A stretch of 64,000 nt of DNA. Origin: JAAUTY01 sp964397305 (lineage in GTDB: Bacteria > Cyanobacteriota > Cyanobacteriia > Cyanobacteriales > Spirulinaceae). The notes beneath the pieces were generated by a model, which saw nothing but the letters and a program-made list of their open reading frames with translations, made no database searches and was not told the origin of the DNA. Below are positions 1 through 7,817 of the stretch, one piece after another (position 1 is the stretch's first letter; every line of letters begins with the position of its first letter). Where the stretch lies: contig CAYNIP010000016.1 of the NCBI GenBank assembly GCA_964397305.1, forward strand, positions 1-64,000. Direction: 5' to 3'. Position numbers and translations under genes: made by a program.

Positions 1-1
1 T

Positions 2-445
2 ACCAATTTAGGTGCCTTTTTTTGGAGAAATATCCCATCATTCAACATTTCTGCTGCACACGCTAGCTACTTTGAAGATTCAATGGTTGCGCGCCGGATC
101 GCGGCAATGATTGATCCGCCCAATGCTTCCGGAGGGATTGATCGAGAGGTTTTGGGAAGAACAATCGATCGTCTGAAACGAGTTCCAGGTATGACTGAGA
201 TCAAAAGCGAACTTCAGAAGAAAATATCGCAACGACTCGATTTCACGGATGAAATTGTGATTCAGTCCACATTAAGAGATGGCAGCGGCTCAATAATTCT
301 GACCAAGAACATCTTGCGAGTTCATAATGTAACTGTTGCTGACCGCAACGAAGTTGTTCGGTTCTTTGGCTATGTCGGATTGATTCATGGTGAAGGTTTG
401 TGTAAGGCAGTAGAGAAAATTCAACTTGAGTTTGGAGTGCAGTAA
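2..445 (+). CDS. Hypothetical protein, 5' end outside window
   Basis: The reading frame is open from base 2, so the gene starts upstream of the window; 147 codons are visible before the TAA. An internal ATG at 83 is unlikely to be the true start because the frame continues upstream without a stop. I recognise no family. The protein is mixed charged and hydrophobic, with no membrane segment or signal peptide in the visible part. It lies 5' of an LRAT-type gene on the same strand, in a stretch with lower GC and fewer HIP1 sites than the rest of the window, which suggests accessory DNA. Function unknown. Confidence 0.6.
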   Translation, partial: TNLGAFFWRNIPSFNISAAHASYFEDSMVARRIAAMIDPPNASGGIDREVLGRTIDRLKRVPGMTEIKSELQKKISQRLDFTDEIVIQSTLRDGSGSIILTKNILRVHNVTVADRNEVVRFFGYVGLIHGEGLCKAVEKIQLEFGVQ

Positions 446-526
446 ATCTATGAATACTAATTCTACAGATAGTTGAATAATTCACCTTCGCATTCAGCCA
501 AAATTCCAATGCTAAGGACTAAAGCC

Positions 527-1018
527 ATGAACCCGGAAGAATCATTAATCGGTCAACATCTTTTTGTGCGACGTGGATCCTATGGTCATCACGGAATTTA
601 TATTGGTGACGAGCGGCTCATCCATTACTCAGGTGACCCTGACGACCTTAGCGGTAGGATTCAGTACACCAATCTCGATAGTTTCTCGGGTGGGAAAACT
701 CTCTTTGTCCGTGTCTACTTCGATCGCTTTAACGTTGCAGAAACTATTACGCGAGCCCAAAGTCGCCTTGGCGAAAATGAATACGATCTTGCTACGAATA
801 ACTGCGAGCATTTCTCCTCCTGGTGCATCACCGGAAACCGTAGCTGCTCGCAGGTAGATGCATTGTTAGAACCCGCTCGCGGTCTGTTCAGAGCTGCTGG
901 TCGCGGTACTGTTGGTTGGGCTTTCAACGTTCGTAATGGCTATCTAGATCTGAAGCTGAAACACTTCAACCGCAACTACGAATTCTTACAACGCTTCATC
1001 CAGTTTCGCGATTGTTGA
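527..1018 (+). CDS. LRAT / NlpC-P60-superfamily domain protein
   Basis: About 163 aa if ATG 527 is used; in-frame alternatives are ATG 509 and TTG 473. The LRAT (H-rev107-like) branch of the papain-like NlpC/P60 fold is shown by a His motif, HHGIYIGDERLIHYSG, and a downstream NNCEHFSSWC motif carrying the presumed catalytic Cys. Family members are acyltransferases, phospholipases or amidases; the substrate here cannot be told. The C-terminal third is basic and rich in aromatic residues, with no clear membrane span. The gene converges on the CHAT fragment, with only 12 bases between the two stop codons. It probably belongs to the accessory segment at the window start. Confidence 0.7.
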   Translation: MNPEESLIGQHLFVRRGSYGHHGIYIGDERLIHYSGDPDDLSGRIQYTNLDSFSGGKTLFVRVYFDRFNVAETITRAQSRLGENEYDLATNNCEHFSSWCITGNRSCSQVDALLEPARGLFRAAGRGTVGWAFNVRNGYLDLKLKHFNRNYEFLQRFIQFRDC

Positions 1019-1030
1019 TCGCCTTGTTCA

Positions 1031-1567
1031 TTAAAACTCATTCAAGTAAAGTCCGGTGGTCGAGGCCGCCATGAACAAGAGATTCAGGGCGCGGTTCTGG
1101 GGCTGGTCGGCGATCGCCAGGGGCTGCCGACCCGCCGACTTCTGTACTTTCCAGCGCACCGGCACGATCCGCCGCTCCAGCAAAAATTGCGTCCCGTCGT
1201 GCAAGAGTTCCCAGGGGAGGTGGGCAAGTTCCACGGCGATCGCCAGGATCAGCCGCTCGCCGTTGTGCTGGGCGATCGCGCTGTCGAGCCACCGCTCCTC
1301 ACCATTCACCCAGTCGTAGAGCGCGATGCCAAGGGGCCGGTAGTCCTCCGGTCGCAGGTCGCGCTGGGCGTCGTAGTAGGGCTGGCGGATCGCGGCGATG
1401 ACTTGCCGGATTTCCTCCGTGTCCACCAGGCGCGAGCGATAGTCGGCGGGATTGTCCCAGAAGGCGTGCAGTTCGAGGCGGCTGCCCTGCTGGGGCTCGA
1501 GGTCGAGGTGGAGAACCGGCATCAGCAAGCGGAGGGGACTAGTTTTGCCCCCAGTGTAACCCAGCAC
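1031..1567 (-). CDS. CHAT-domain protein, C-terminally truncated
   Basis: 178 aa from GTG 1567 (an ATG at 1522 gives a more family-like start at MPVLHLDLEP). The N-terminal region, then the LPWELLHDG motif and the strand ALNLLFMAAS, match the front part of cyanobacterial CHAT proteins (caspase-like peptidases). In that family the strand is followed by a long alpha/beta domain with the catalytic His and Cys. Here it runs into an unrelated tail, TTGLYLNEF, and stops, so the catalytic dyad is absent. The gene follows the Uma2 gene by 14 bases. Seen: an open frame ending early. Inferred: a remnant cut by a recombination that brought in the convergent LRAT gene. It may be non-functional. Confidence 0.6.
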   Translation of the reverse strand: MLGYTGGKTSPLRLLMPVLHLDLEPQQGSRLELHAFWDNPADYRSRLVDTEEIRQVIAAIRQPYYDAQRDLRPEDYRPLGIALYDWVNGEERWLDSAIAQHNGERLILAIAVELAHLPWELLHDGTQFLLERRIVPVRWKVQKSAGRQPLAIADQPQNRALNLLFMAASTTGLYLNEF

Positions 1568-1581
1568 CCCGGGTTCAGTGA

Positions 1582-2349
1582 CTAAAGCTGCTCCGGCTCG
1601 ATCCCCTGAGCGCGCAAGCGTTCCAGCAGCGCGGCATAGTTCGCCTCCGCCTGCTCCGCTCGCTGGCGCTCCTGCTCCGCTCGCTGGCGCTCCTGCTCCG
1701 CTCGCTGGCGCTCCTGCTCCGCTCGCTGGTGCTCCTGCTCGGCCCGCTGGTGCTCCTGCTCCGCCTGCTCCCGCGCTCGATCGCGTTCCGCCGCCAGTTC
1801 GACCGGCGTGAGGAAGCGATCGCCCCCCGGCCCGTAGATCTGCAACCCCTCGTCCGTCAGCTCAAAGCGAATCCCCAAGCGCGGACTCACCCAGTTCGAC
1901 CAGTCGCGAATCTCGAGGGGGCGGCCGTCAACCGCTTGCGTGCCAACCAGTTCGTGGCGGTCGGGATCGTATTGGTAGTATTCCTCAACGCCATACTGTA
2001 GATAGAACGCTAACTTGCGGGTCATCTCGCTGGCCGTGTTGCTCGGCGAGAGGATTTCAAAGACGACCTGCGGCGCGAGGCCCGCTTCTTCCCACTGACG
2101 ATAGGAGCCGCGATCGCCCTTCGGCCGCCCAAACACCACCATGGCATCGGGAGCTTGGGCAATCCGGTTATGGCCCTCTACCGGATACCAGAGCAGATCG
2201 CCCGCCACAAAAACCTCTGGCTGGTCCGCAAAGAGAATTTCTAGATTTTCCTTGATCGTCACGATCCAGCGAAACTGCTGCGTATTGTCAGCCATCGGTT
2301 TGCCGTCGCTGTCGGGATAGGTGATGACCGTCTGGGGAGCGAGAACCAT
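1582..2349 (-). CDS. Uma2 family (DUF820) PD-(D/E)xK endonuclease-like
   Basis: 255 aa, ATG 2349. The Uma2 fold typical of cyanobacteria is seen in the APDAMVVFG, QVVFEILSPSN and RKLAFYLQYGVEEYYQYDPD segments, which carry the Asp, Glu and Lys of the PD-(D/E)xK site (about residues 68-145). The last 60 residues are a charged heptad array, (EHQ/ERQ)RAEQ repeats, predicted to be coiled coil; such tails are common in this family. Uma2 proteins are abundant in cyanobacteria and usually called putative restriction-like nucleases, but a biological role is not established. The downstream CHAT fragment is probably co-transcribed. Confidence 0.85.
   Translation of the reverse strand: MVLAPQTVITYPDSDGKPMADNTQQFRWIVTIKENLEILFADQPEVFVAGDLLWYPVEGHNRIAQAPDAMVVFGRPKGDRGSYRQWEEAGLAPQVVFEILSPSNTASEMTRKLAFYLQYGVEEYYQYDPDRHELVGTQAVDGRPLEIRDWSNWVSPRLGIRFELTDEGLQIYGPGGDRFLTPVELAAERDRAREQAEQEHQRAEQEHQRAEQERQRAEQERQRAEQERQRAEQAEANYAALLERLRAQGIEPEQL
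1651..1755 (-). repeat. 21-bp tandem repeat, five units, inside the Uma2 gene
   Basis: Five head-to-tail 21-bp units (consensus on + strand CTGCTCCGCTCGCTGGCGCTC) start at 1651, 1672, 1693, 1714 and 1735, with a partial sixth. Each encodes one coiled-coil heptad, RAEQE(R/H)Q, so unit gain or loss changes coiled-coil length without a frameshift. The fourth and fifth units show a few substitutions; the earlier ones are identical. Confidence 0.9.
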
Positions 2350-2508
2350 ATCGCCAAGCAGAAAAATTGCTACCGTTCAATTGTACTGAAATCTCGCCCT
2401 GTTGCCCCCCGTCAGGATAGCGGCGGCGGTTCAGCGCGGCTCGATTCAAGCGGCCTGTCCGCAAAAGCGCCAACAACAGGGAGCAATATCATTCTAGATT
2501 TTGCCCTG

Positions 2509-2588
2509 CTTGGGAGAAGAGGCCGGGGGATGGAGACGCGCAGCGGCTGCTCCCAGAGGGGGTAAGCTTACCTCACTGAGATGCACCC
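2509..2588. repeat. Right half of a family A inverted-repeat element
   Basis: The segment matches the right half of the complete elements at 31147 and 44175: a GC-rich stretch with GACGCGCAGCGGCTGCTC, an AGAGGGGGTAA stretch, then the terminus GAGATGCACCC. The left terminus GGGTGCATCTC is missing. It lies between rimM and the Uma2 gene. Confidence 0.7.
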
Positions 2589-2602
2589 TTAGGGCCCTCA
2601 CC

Positions 2603-3178
2603 CTAGCCCTGGTTGAGTTCGAGCAGCCCTGCGGGCGGGGTGATTTCGATCCGTCCGGCGGCGAGGTTGACGATGGGCACGATCGCTTTGACAAAAGGAA
2701 TTAGGAGGGGCTGAGCCTCTGGCTGGGCGTCTAACTGCACAGCGAGTAGATCGTTGCCCGCTGTCAGCACATCGACCACGCAGCCGAGGGGGGCTCCCGT
2801 GGCCTGGAGCACCACCGTCAAGCCCACGAGGTCCGCAACATGGTACTCATCCTTCCCCAGGGGCAGGCGATCGCTGGCCTTGACCAAGAGCGTGGCGCCC
2901 CGCAAGGCCTCGGCCGCATTGCGATCGCCCACCTCCGCCAGTCGAATCACATACAATCCCTTGCCGGCCAACCAGCGCCCACTGAGCAGCTCCACCGACT
3001 GGGGCTCGCCCCCGGCGGCGGGTTGCAGCCAGCGCCGACCCGGTTGCTCGAAGCGCTCGGGAAAGTCCGTGTCCGGATAGACCCGCAGCTCGCCGCGCAA
3101 CCCCTGGGGCGCAACGATGCGGCCGATGGGGAGCCAGGCCTCGGGGGGCGCGGTCAGGGACTGGGAGAAGTCCTGCAT
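2603..3178 (-). CDS. rimM: Ribosome maturation factor RimM
   Basis: 191 aa, ATG 3178. RimM binds ribosomal protein uS19 and assists 16S rRNA processing and 30S head assembly. The N-terminal barrel begins WLPIGRIVAPQGLRGELRVYP, the family hallmark, and the C-terminal PRC-barrel contains DEYHVADLVGLTV and ends LLIPFVKAIVPIV. Length fits the cyanobacterial family. The upstream FAD oxidoreductase gene stops two bases before this ATG, so the two are probably translationally coupled. In many bacteria rimM sits with rpsP and trmD; here it does not. Confidence 0.95.
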   Translation of the reverse strand: MQDFSQSLTAPPEAWLPIGRIVAPQGLRGELRVYPDTDFPERFEQPGRRWLQPAAGGEPQSVELLSGRWLAGKGLYVIRLAEVGDRNAAEALRGATLLVKASDRLPLGKDEYHVADLVGLTVVLQATGAPLGCVVDVLTAGNDLLAVQLDAQPEAQPLLIPFVKAIVPIVNLAAGRIEITPPAGLLELNQG

Positions 3179-3180
3179 CG

Positions 3181-4311
3181 TCAGGCCGCGTCTGCAAACA
3201 TCTCAGCTGCCAGCCCCAAGGAGAGGGTCATCCCCGCACCACTGAGGGCATTGATCACCATCACGCCGGGCTCCGGCTCCACAATCCACTCCGTCTGGCC
3301 GGGGAGCTTGGCATAGACTCCGTGCCAAGTGGCGGCAATGCGGGGGTCGGGGAAGCGGGCAAAGCGGCCCAGGTAGCCCAGGATCAGGTCATTGATCTCG
3401 GTGCGGTCAAAGGGATCGGGGCTGGGGCCGTATTCGTGGGAGTCCCCCAGGATCAGTTCGCCGCTAGCATTTTGTGCCAGCATCACATGAATGCCCCACT
3501 GGGGAAACTGGGGGGTCTCCTGAGCGATGCGGGCGGCCAGGGCCGGTAGGGAGGGGCAAGCGGCAAAGGCGGCGTAGTGGGTTAGGGTCAAGCCAGCACA
3601 GAGGGCCGCGCCAGCGCGCCAGCCCGAGGGTTGGGGGACCGTCCGCAGCATTTGGAGCTTCACCTTGGTCAGGCCGCTGCGGGCGTAGAGGTGGGGGTAA
3701 AGGGTCTCGAAGTCAGCGCCGCTACAGACGCGGATGCGCTCGGCGCGCCAGGATTGTTGGGCGCTGGCGAGGGTGGGGTAAGCGATCTCGCGAATGGCGG
3801 TGTTGAAATAGAAGTGGACGCCATACTTCTCGGTGAGATAGGGGGGCAGGAGGGCGATCGCCTGGCGCGGGTCTACGATCACTTCGGTACTGCTCCAGAG
3901 AGCCCCTAGCAGGCCGTCGGGAACTACGGCCGGACTTTTGGCGATCGCCTGCTCCGGGGTGAGCAGGGCGATCGTGTCGCGCCGCGCCTCGGCTCCGGCG
4001 ACAAACTCTTCGAGCACGGCCAGTTCGTCGGGCGCATAGGCCAAGTGCAGGGAGCCGCAGGGATCGGCCTGGAAGCCGGCCGAGCCGGCCAGCTCGAGCC
4101 AGAGGGCGCGCGATCGCCGCGCCCGCTCGTACAGGGGCCCTTCCGGCTGCCCGACGGGCCACACCATGCCAAAGTTGCGAATCGAAGCCCCGAGGGCTTG
4201 GGGCTGTCGCTCAAAGACGGCCACTCGATAGCCCTGCTGGGCGGCGGCAAGGGCCTGGGCCAGGCCCACAATGCCGGCCCCAACAATGGCTACATCAACG
4301 CTGTCAGTCAT
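3181..4311 (-). CDS. TIGR03364-type FAD-dependent oxidoreductase (DAO family)
   Basis: 376 aa from ATG 4311; an earlier in-frame ATG at 4332 adds MIHSGGG and is less likely. An FAD-binding Rossmann motif, VAIVGAGIVGLAQALAAAQ, opens the protein, followed by the subfamily signature ASIRNFGMVWPVGQP, and a C-terminal GVMVINALSGAGMTLSLGLA. These mark the D-amino-acid oxidase-like TIGR03364 group, which in other bacteria often accompanies phosphonate breakdown. No phosphonatase gene is visible here. It is followed at two bases by rimM and preceded by a CheY-like gene on the same strand. Substrate unknown; an amine or amino-acid oxidation is likely from the fold. Confidence 0.8.
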   Translation of the reverse strand: MTDSVDVAIVGAGIVGLAQALAAAQQGYRVAVFERQPQALGASIRNFGMVWPVGQPEGPLYERARRSRALWLELAGSAGFQADPCGSLHLAYAPDELAVLEEFVAGAEARRDTIALLTPEQAIAKSPAVVPDGLLGALWSSTEVIVDPRQAIALLPPYLTEKYGVHFYFNTAIREIAYPTLASAQQSWRAERIRVCSGADFETLYPHLYARSGLTKVKLQMLRTVPQPSGWRAGAALCAGLTLTHYAAFAACPSLPALAARIAQETPQFPQWGIHVMLAQNASGELILGDSHEYGPSPDPFDRTEINDLILGYLGRFARFPDPRIAATWHGVYAKLPGQTEWIVEPEPGVMVINALSGAGMTLSLGLAAEMFADAA

Positions 4312-4361
4312 TCCCCCTCCCGAGTGGATCACCCCATTTCGAACCCTGGCGATCGCGGCTC

Positions 4362-4721
4362 CTAAGCCAAGCGGCGCACCACCTGCTGGAAGGCTGCATC
4401 ATCCAGCGGCTTGGTCAAGTATTCATCGGCTCCCAACATCGTGCCCCAGGTTTTATCAACCTCCGTTCCCTTGGTGGAGCAAATCACGACGGGAATTTGC
4501 TTGGTGTCGGGACTGGTTTTCAACTCACGGCAAAACTCGAAACCGCTTTGACCTGGTAGAATTACGTCCAGAAAAATAACATCGGGCTTTTTTTGCGCCA
4601 CTTTCACTTGCGCTTCTTCCACACTCGTTGCGCTGACGACTAGAAATCCTGCATCTTGGAGCCGACGCGAGAGGGTCTCGCGATCCGTTAGGCTATCTTC
4701 GACCACTAAAACAGTTTTCAT
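4362..4721 (-). CDS. Single-domain response regulator (CheY/PilH-like)
   Basis: 119 aa, a stand-alone receiver domain with no output domain. Visible features are the acidic pocket after MKTVLVVEDS, the phosphoacceptor Asp in DVIFLDVILPG (about residue 53), the Thr/Ser site VICSTKG and the conserved Lys in LTKPLD. Cyanobacterial proteins of this length and pattern include PilH/PixH-type regulators of type IV pilus motility, but no pil or kinase gene lies nearby, so the pathway is not known. It is divergent from folC across a 46-base gap that should hold both promoters, and 50 bases upstream of the FAD oxidoreductase on the same strand. Confidence 0.9.
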   Translation of the reverse strand: MKTVLVVEDSLTDRETLSRRLQDAGFLVVSATSVEEAQVKVAQKKPDVIFLDVILPGQSGFEFCRELKTSPDTKQIPVVICSTKGTEVDKTWGTMLGADEYLTKPLDDAAFQQVVRRLA

Positions 4722-4767
4722 ACATTTAGCAACAACCTCCCTTAGATCATAAGCGAATCGCCAGCCG

Positions 4768-6066
4768 TTGTCACAGTTACCGCCCCGCTCCCATTCATCG
4801 CCCCTGGGAACCGTTGATCAAATCCTCCAGCCCTTCCGCCGATTTGGGGTCAACCTGGGGCTGGAGCGCAGCGAGCGGCTGCTGGCCGCCCTGGGACAGC
4901 CCCACCAGCAGGTTCCCGTTCTTCATGTTGCCGGCACGAATGGTAAAGGCTCCGTCTGTGCTTACCTCGCGGCCGCCTTGGCGGCGGCCGGCTACCGGGT
5001 CGGGCGCTACACGTCCCCCCATTTGCAGGACTGGACAGAGCGTATTTGTCTCAAGGAGCAGCCGATCGCGTCCGCCGATCTCCTGGCCTTGCTGCGAGAA
5101 GTCTGCGCCGCCATCGATCCTCAGCAGGAGTCTCCGACCCAGTTTGAGCTGTTTACCGCCGCTGCTTGGCTGTACTTTCACCGCCAAGCTGTGGATCTCG
5201 CGGTGATCGAAGTGGGCTTGGGGGGCCGTTTGGATGCCACCAATGTGGTGGCTCGGCCCTTGGTGGCGGTGATCACGTCGATTGCCTACGACCATACCCA
5301 AGTTCTGGGGGATAGCTTGGGGGCGATCGCCCGGGAGAAGGCCGGCATCCTGAAGCCGGACTGTCCGGCCGTAATCGGGCCCCTGCCCCCGGAAGCCGAG
5401 GCGGTGATGGCGGGTTGGTCGGTCCGGGGCCCCCGGGTTTGGGTGGAGCCGGCCATTCTCCTGGGCCCTGGGCGGGCCCGCTTCCGGCCCCCGGCTCGCA
5501 GCGATTTTCCCCTCCAGCCCCTGGACTACCCCTTGCCCCGGGCGGGGGCAGTGCCTTTGACCAATTCCGCGATCGCGATCGCCACCCTGCAAGTTCTGCG
5601 GGCCCAGGGCTGGGCCGTGAGCGAGGCGGCGATCCAAGCCGGGATGGTCCAGGCCCGCTGGCCGGGACGCTGCCAGGCCGTGACTTGGCAGGGCCGGCCC
5701 TTGCTCCTGGATGGGGCCCATAATCCGGCCGGGGCGATCGCCCTGCGGCAGTATGTGGATCGCGAGGATGGTCCCCTGGCCTGGATCATCGGCATTCTCA
5801 ACACCAAGGACTACGCCGGCATCCTCGCGGCCCTGCTGCGGCCGGGCGATCGCCTCTATGCAGTCCCCGTCCCCGACCATGCGACAGTTGCGCCAGCAAC
5901 TCTGGTGCAAACGGCCCGGAGGCTCTGCCCCGATTTAGCCACCAGCCAGGCCGAGGGGGACTTGACCACGGCCCTGGGGGCGGCGGCGGCGACGGGCGAT
6001 CGCCTCGTGCTCTGCGGCTCCCTGTACCTGATTGGCCAGTTTCTCCGGGAGTCCGCCCCCGGCTGA
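4768..6066 (+). CDS. folC: Bifunctional folylpolyglutamate / dihydrofolate synthase
   Basis: 432 aa. FolC adds glutamate to dihydropteroate and to folates in the cytosol. The ATP loop HVAGTNGKGSVCAYLAAAL is at about residue 53, followed by RYTSPHL, the Mur-ligase-like centre VIEVGLGGRLDATN and SIAYDHTQVLG, and the C-terminal domain motif LLLDGAHNPAGAIAL. The only early start is TTG 4768, since a TAA lies in frame at 4750 and there is no ATG before the P-loop; no clear Shine-Dalgarno precedes it, so the start is uncertain. It converges on a glycosyltransferase gene nine bases away. Confidence 0.93.
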   Translation: MSQLPPRSHSSPLGTVDQILQPFRRFGVNLGLERSERLLAALGQPHQQVPVLHVAGTNGKGSVCAYLAAALAAAGYRVGRYTSPHLQDWTERICLKEQPIASADLLALLREVCAAIDPQQESPTQFELFTAAAWLYFHRQAVDLAVIEVGLGGRLDATNVVARPLVAVITSIAYDHTQVLGDSLGAIAREKAGILKPDCPAVIGPLPPEAEAVMAGWSVRGPRVWVEPAILLGPGRARFRPPARSDFPLQPLDYPLPRAGAVPLTNSAIAIATLQVLRAQGWAVSEAAIQAGMVQARWPGRCQAVTWQGRPLLLDGAHNPAGAIALRQYVDREDGPLAWIIGILNTKDYAGILAALLRPGDRLYAVPVPDHATVAPATLVQTARRLCPDLATSQAEGDLTTALGAAAATGDRLVLCGSLYLIGQFLRESAPG

Positions 6067-6075
6067 CCCCCGGCT

Positions 6076-7215
6076 TCAGGGGTTCGCCGCTGCAAACCAG
6101 GTGGCCACGGCCTGGGCGATTTCGGTGGTGAAGCGGTGGGTCGAGAAGAGGTCCTGGCGGGCGGCGAGCTGCTGGCGCAGGGAGGCTTGGTGGTCGCGAT
6201 CGCTCAGTACGGCGACGATCTTCGCTACCGCTTCATCAATGTCTTTGAAGAAGAGGGCGGTTTGCTCCGGGCCGACGATTTCGATCTGACCCCCTCGGGG
6301 TCGCACAAAGGGAATCGCCCCGGCCTTCACCATTTCCGCGATCGAAATGCCGAAGGGCTCCGGCTTGTTGTGAATCCCGTAGCGACAGCGGGTCAGGAGC
6401 CGCCTATAGTCCGGGTAGCTCAGCCCTTGGTGGAGCGTTACCCAGTCGGCGTGGCGCGCTACCAGTTGCTTAAGAAAGCGGGTATACTGCCAGGCATAGG
6501 TGCCGCCGCCGCCGCCGGTCAGGTGCAGCTTTACGTCATAGCCTTGGTCGCGGACTCGGGCCAGGATCTGGATCGCCTTGTGGGGATTCTTGGCCTTGAC
6601 CAGCCGCCCGCTGCAAATGAACGCATCCTCTTTCTCCTCCCAGGGAAGGCTTTGGGCCTCCATCACTACGGGCGGATAGATGACCTGGGCCGGTACGCCG
6701 TAATGCTGCTGGAAGCGGTCAGCGACAAACTGCGAGTTGGCGATCGCCTGGCTCTGCGTCAAGCGATCGAGGTTAAAGTCAGATACCCAGCGGTAGAAGA
6801 AGTTTTGGCGGGCTGAGCCATCCACGACCCCAATCCAGTGGACATACTGCAAGCCCGGCCGGCCCAGATCCACGGCGTTGTAGCCGGAAATCGCTAGGTC
6901 ATAGTCCGCCGCCCGGTGCTTCAACCAGCGCAGGGTCCCGTGCAGCGAGAGACGGCGCACCGCTTGGGAGTTGGCGATCGCGAACTCTGCCAAAGCGGTC
7001 AGTTTGGGCGGACACAGGGGCCGTACCGCCACCTCAGCGGTGGTCAAGTGCGTGCCGTACATCCGGTTCAAGCGGGCAAAGTCCACGGGCACGGTGGTGA
7101 ACAGGAGCAGGTCGTAGTGCTCCTTCAGGGCTTCGAGAATCCACAGGCCGACAGCCTCAGCCCCCCCACCAGTGAAGTTGGGGTAGTAAAGGGCAACTCG
7201 TTTGCGGGCGGTCAT
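6076..7215 (-). CDS. Family 4-type glycosyltransferase
   Basis: 379 aa from ATG 7215 (MTARKRVALYYPNF); the ORF extends to 7260 but the added residues are not family-like. A GT-B glycosyltransferase: the N-terminal domain has the YPNFTGGGAEAV glycine-rich loop, and the C-terminal domain has FICSGRLVKAKNPHKAI and the nucleotide-sugar motif EPFGISIAEMVKAGAIPFV, with the ExFGxxxxE pattern. The order resembles ALG11-like mannosyltransferases (C-terminal RHADWVTLHQGLSY), but acceptor and sugar cannot be assigned. It stands alone between folC and pheT. Confidence 0.85.
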   Translation of the reverse strand: MTARKRVALYYPNFTGGGAEAVGLWILEALKEHYDLLLFTTVPVDFARLNRMYGTHLTTAEVAVRPLCPPKLTALAEFAIANSQAVRRLSLHGTLRWLKHRAADYDLAISGYNAVDLGRPGLQYVHWIGVVDGSARQNFFYRWVSDFNLDRLTQSQAIANSQFVADRFQQHYGVPAQVIYPPVVMEAQSLPWEEKEDAFICSGRLVKAKNPHKAIQILARVRDQGYDVKLHLTGGGGGTYAWQYTRFLKQLVARHADWVTLHQGLSYPDYRRLLTRCRYGIHNKPEPFGISIAEMVKAGAIPFVRPRGGQIEIVGPEQTALFFKDIDEAVAKIVAVLSDRDHQASLRQQLAARQDLFSTHRFTTEIAQAVATWFAAANP

Positions 7216-7405
7216 GGGCAGGTCAATGAGATGGGACGACAGGGGCGATCGCTGGGGCAACCGCCAAGCACCCAGTTTTCACCAGTGTACGCGACTCGCT
7301 GCCCCAAGGCTGCTAGCTCCCCCACAGTCGGGACTGAAGTTGGGAAACTGCAATTCTAAGCTCGGCAAAATTCCCGAGGCTTGGCCAGACCCTAAGCTCG
7401 ACTCA

Positions 7406-7492
7406 GTTAAGGATGAGACGGGTCAACCAGGAAATTCTTGCCAAGCAAGAATTGCAGCTATTTCCGAGGGTCTCAAAATTGTTTGAGACAAC
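7406..7492. repeat. 87-bp direct repeat, copy 1
   Basis: Begins GTTAAGGATGAGACGGGTCA and ends at TTTGAGACAAC. It matches 7583-7669 with only a handful of differences. It contains an inner short palindrome, CTTGCCAAGCAAG, and the arms TCTCAAAATTGTTTGAGA. No coding potential is visible. The two copies flank the hairpin at 7510. Confidence 0.85.
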
Positions 7493-7509
7493 GATAAAAA
7501 GTATTCGAC

Positions 7510-7566
7510 GTAGTTGGGCTTCAGCCCCTCATCAGCCCGCTTATCGGAGCGCTGAAGCGCAACTAC
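7510..7566. repeat. Hairpin element with GCGCTGAAGCGCAACTA core
   Basis: Arms GTAGTTGGGCTTCAGC and GCGCTGAAGCGCAACTAC pair over about 15 bases around a 20-base centre. The right-arm sequence recurs near 36218 (same orientation) and near 15110 (opposite orientation), so it is a dispersed repeat. It lies between two 87-bp direct repeats in the pheT upstream region. Confidence 0.75.
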
Positions 7567-7582
7567 GGTTATAGTTGCTTCC

Positions 7583-7669
7583 GTTAAGGAGGAGACGGGT
7601 CAACCACGAAATCCTTGCCAAGCAAGAATTGCAGCTATTTCCGAGGGTCTCAAAATTGTTTGAAACAAC
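7583..7669. repeat. 87-bp direct repeat, copy 2
   Basis: Second copy of the unit at 7406-7492, same orientation, period 177 bp. The copies differ at about six positions, for example GGATGAG versus GGAGGAG and GAGACAAC versus GAAACAAC. Confidence 0.85.
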
Positions 7670-7689
7670 TATACACTCTGAATCCTTGC

Positions 7690-7736
7690 GCCAGCGCTCA
7701 AAATTCAGGGGAGCCGCGCTTTTTGGCGTCCACCCC
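7690..7736. repeat. Right end of a family E element
   Basis: Contains CTCAAAATTCAGGGGAGCCG and the terminus GTCCACCCC, matching the right end of the complete element at 33010-33303. The left part is absent. It sits about 80 bases upstream of pheT. Confidence 0.7.
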
Positions 7737-7817
7737 CTTAGGGCGTTCCGGGACGCGACACGAGCGCCAAACCGTTTAAGATAAAGGCTTGGTGACGGTA
7801 AGGCAAGCAACCCCGAT

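Noticed and set aside
1651..1755. Five regularly spaced repeats as a CRISPR array
   Set aside because: The units abut with no spacers and encode in-frame coiled-coil heptads of a Uma2 protein.
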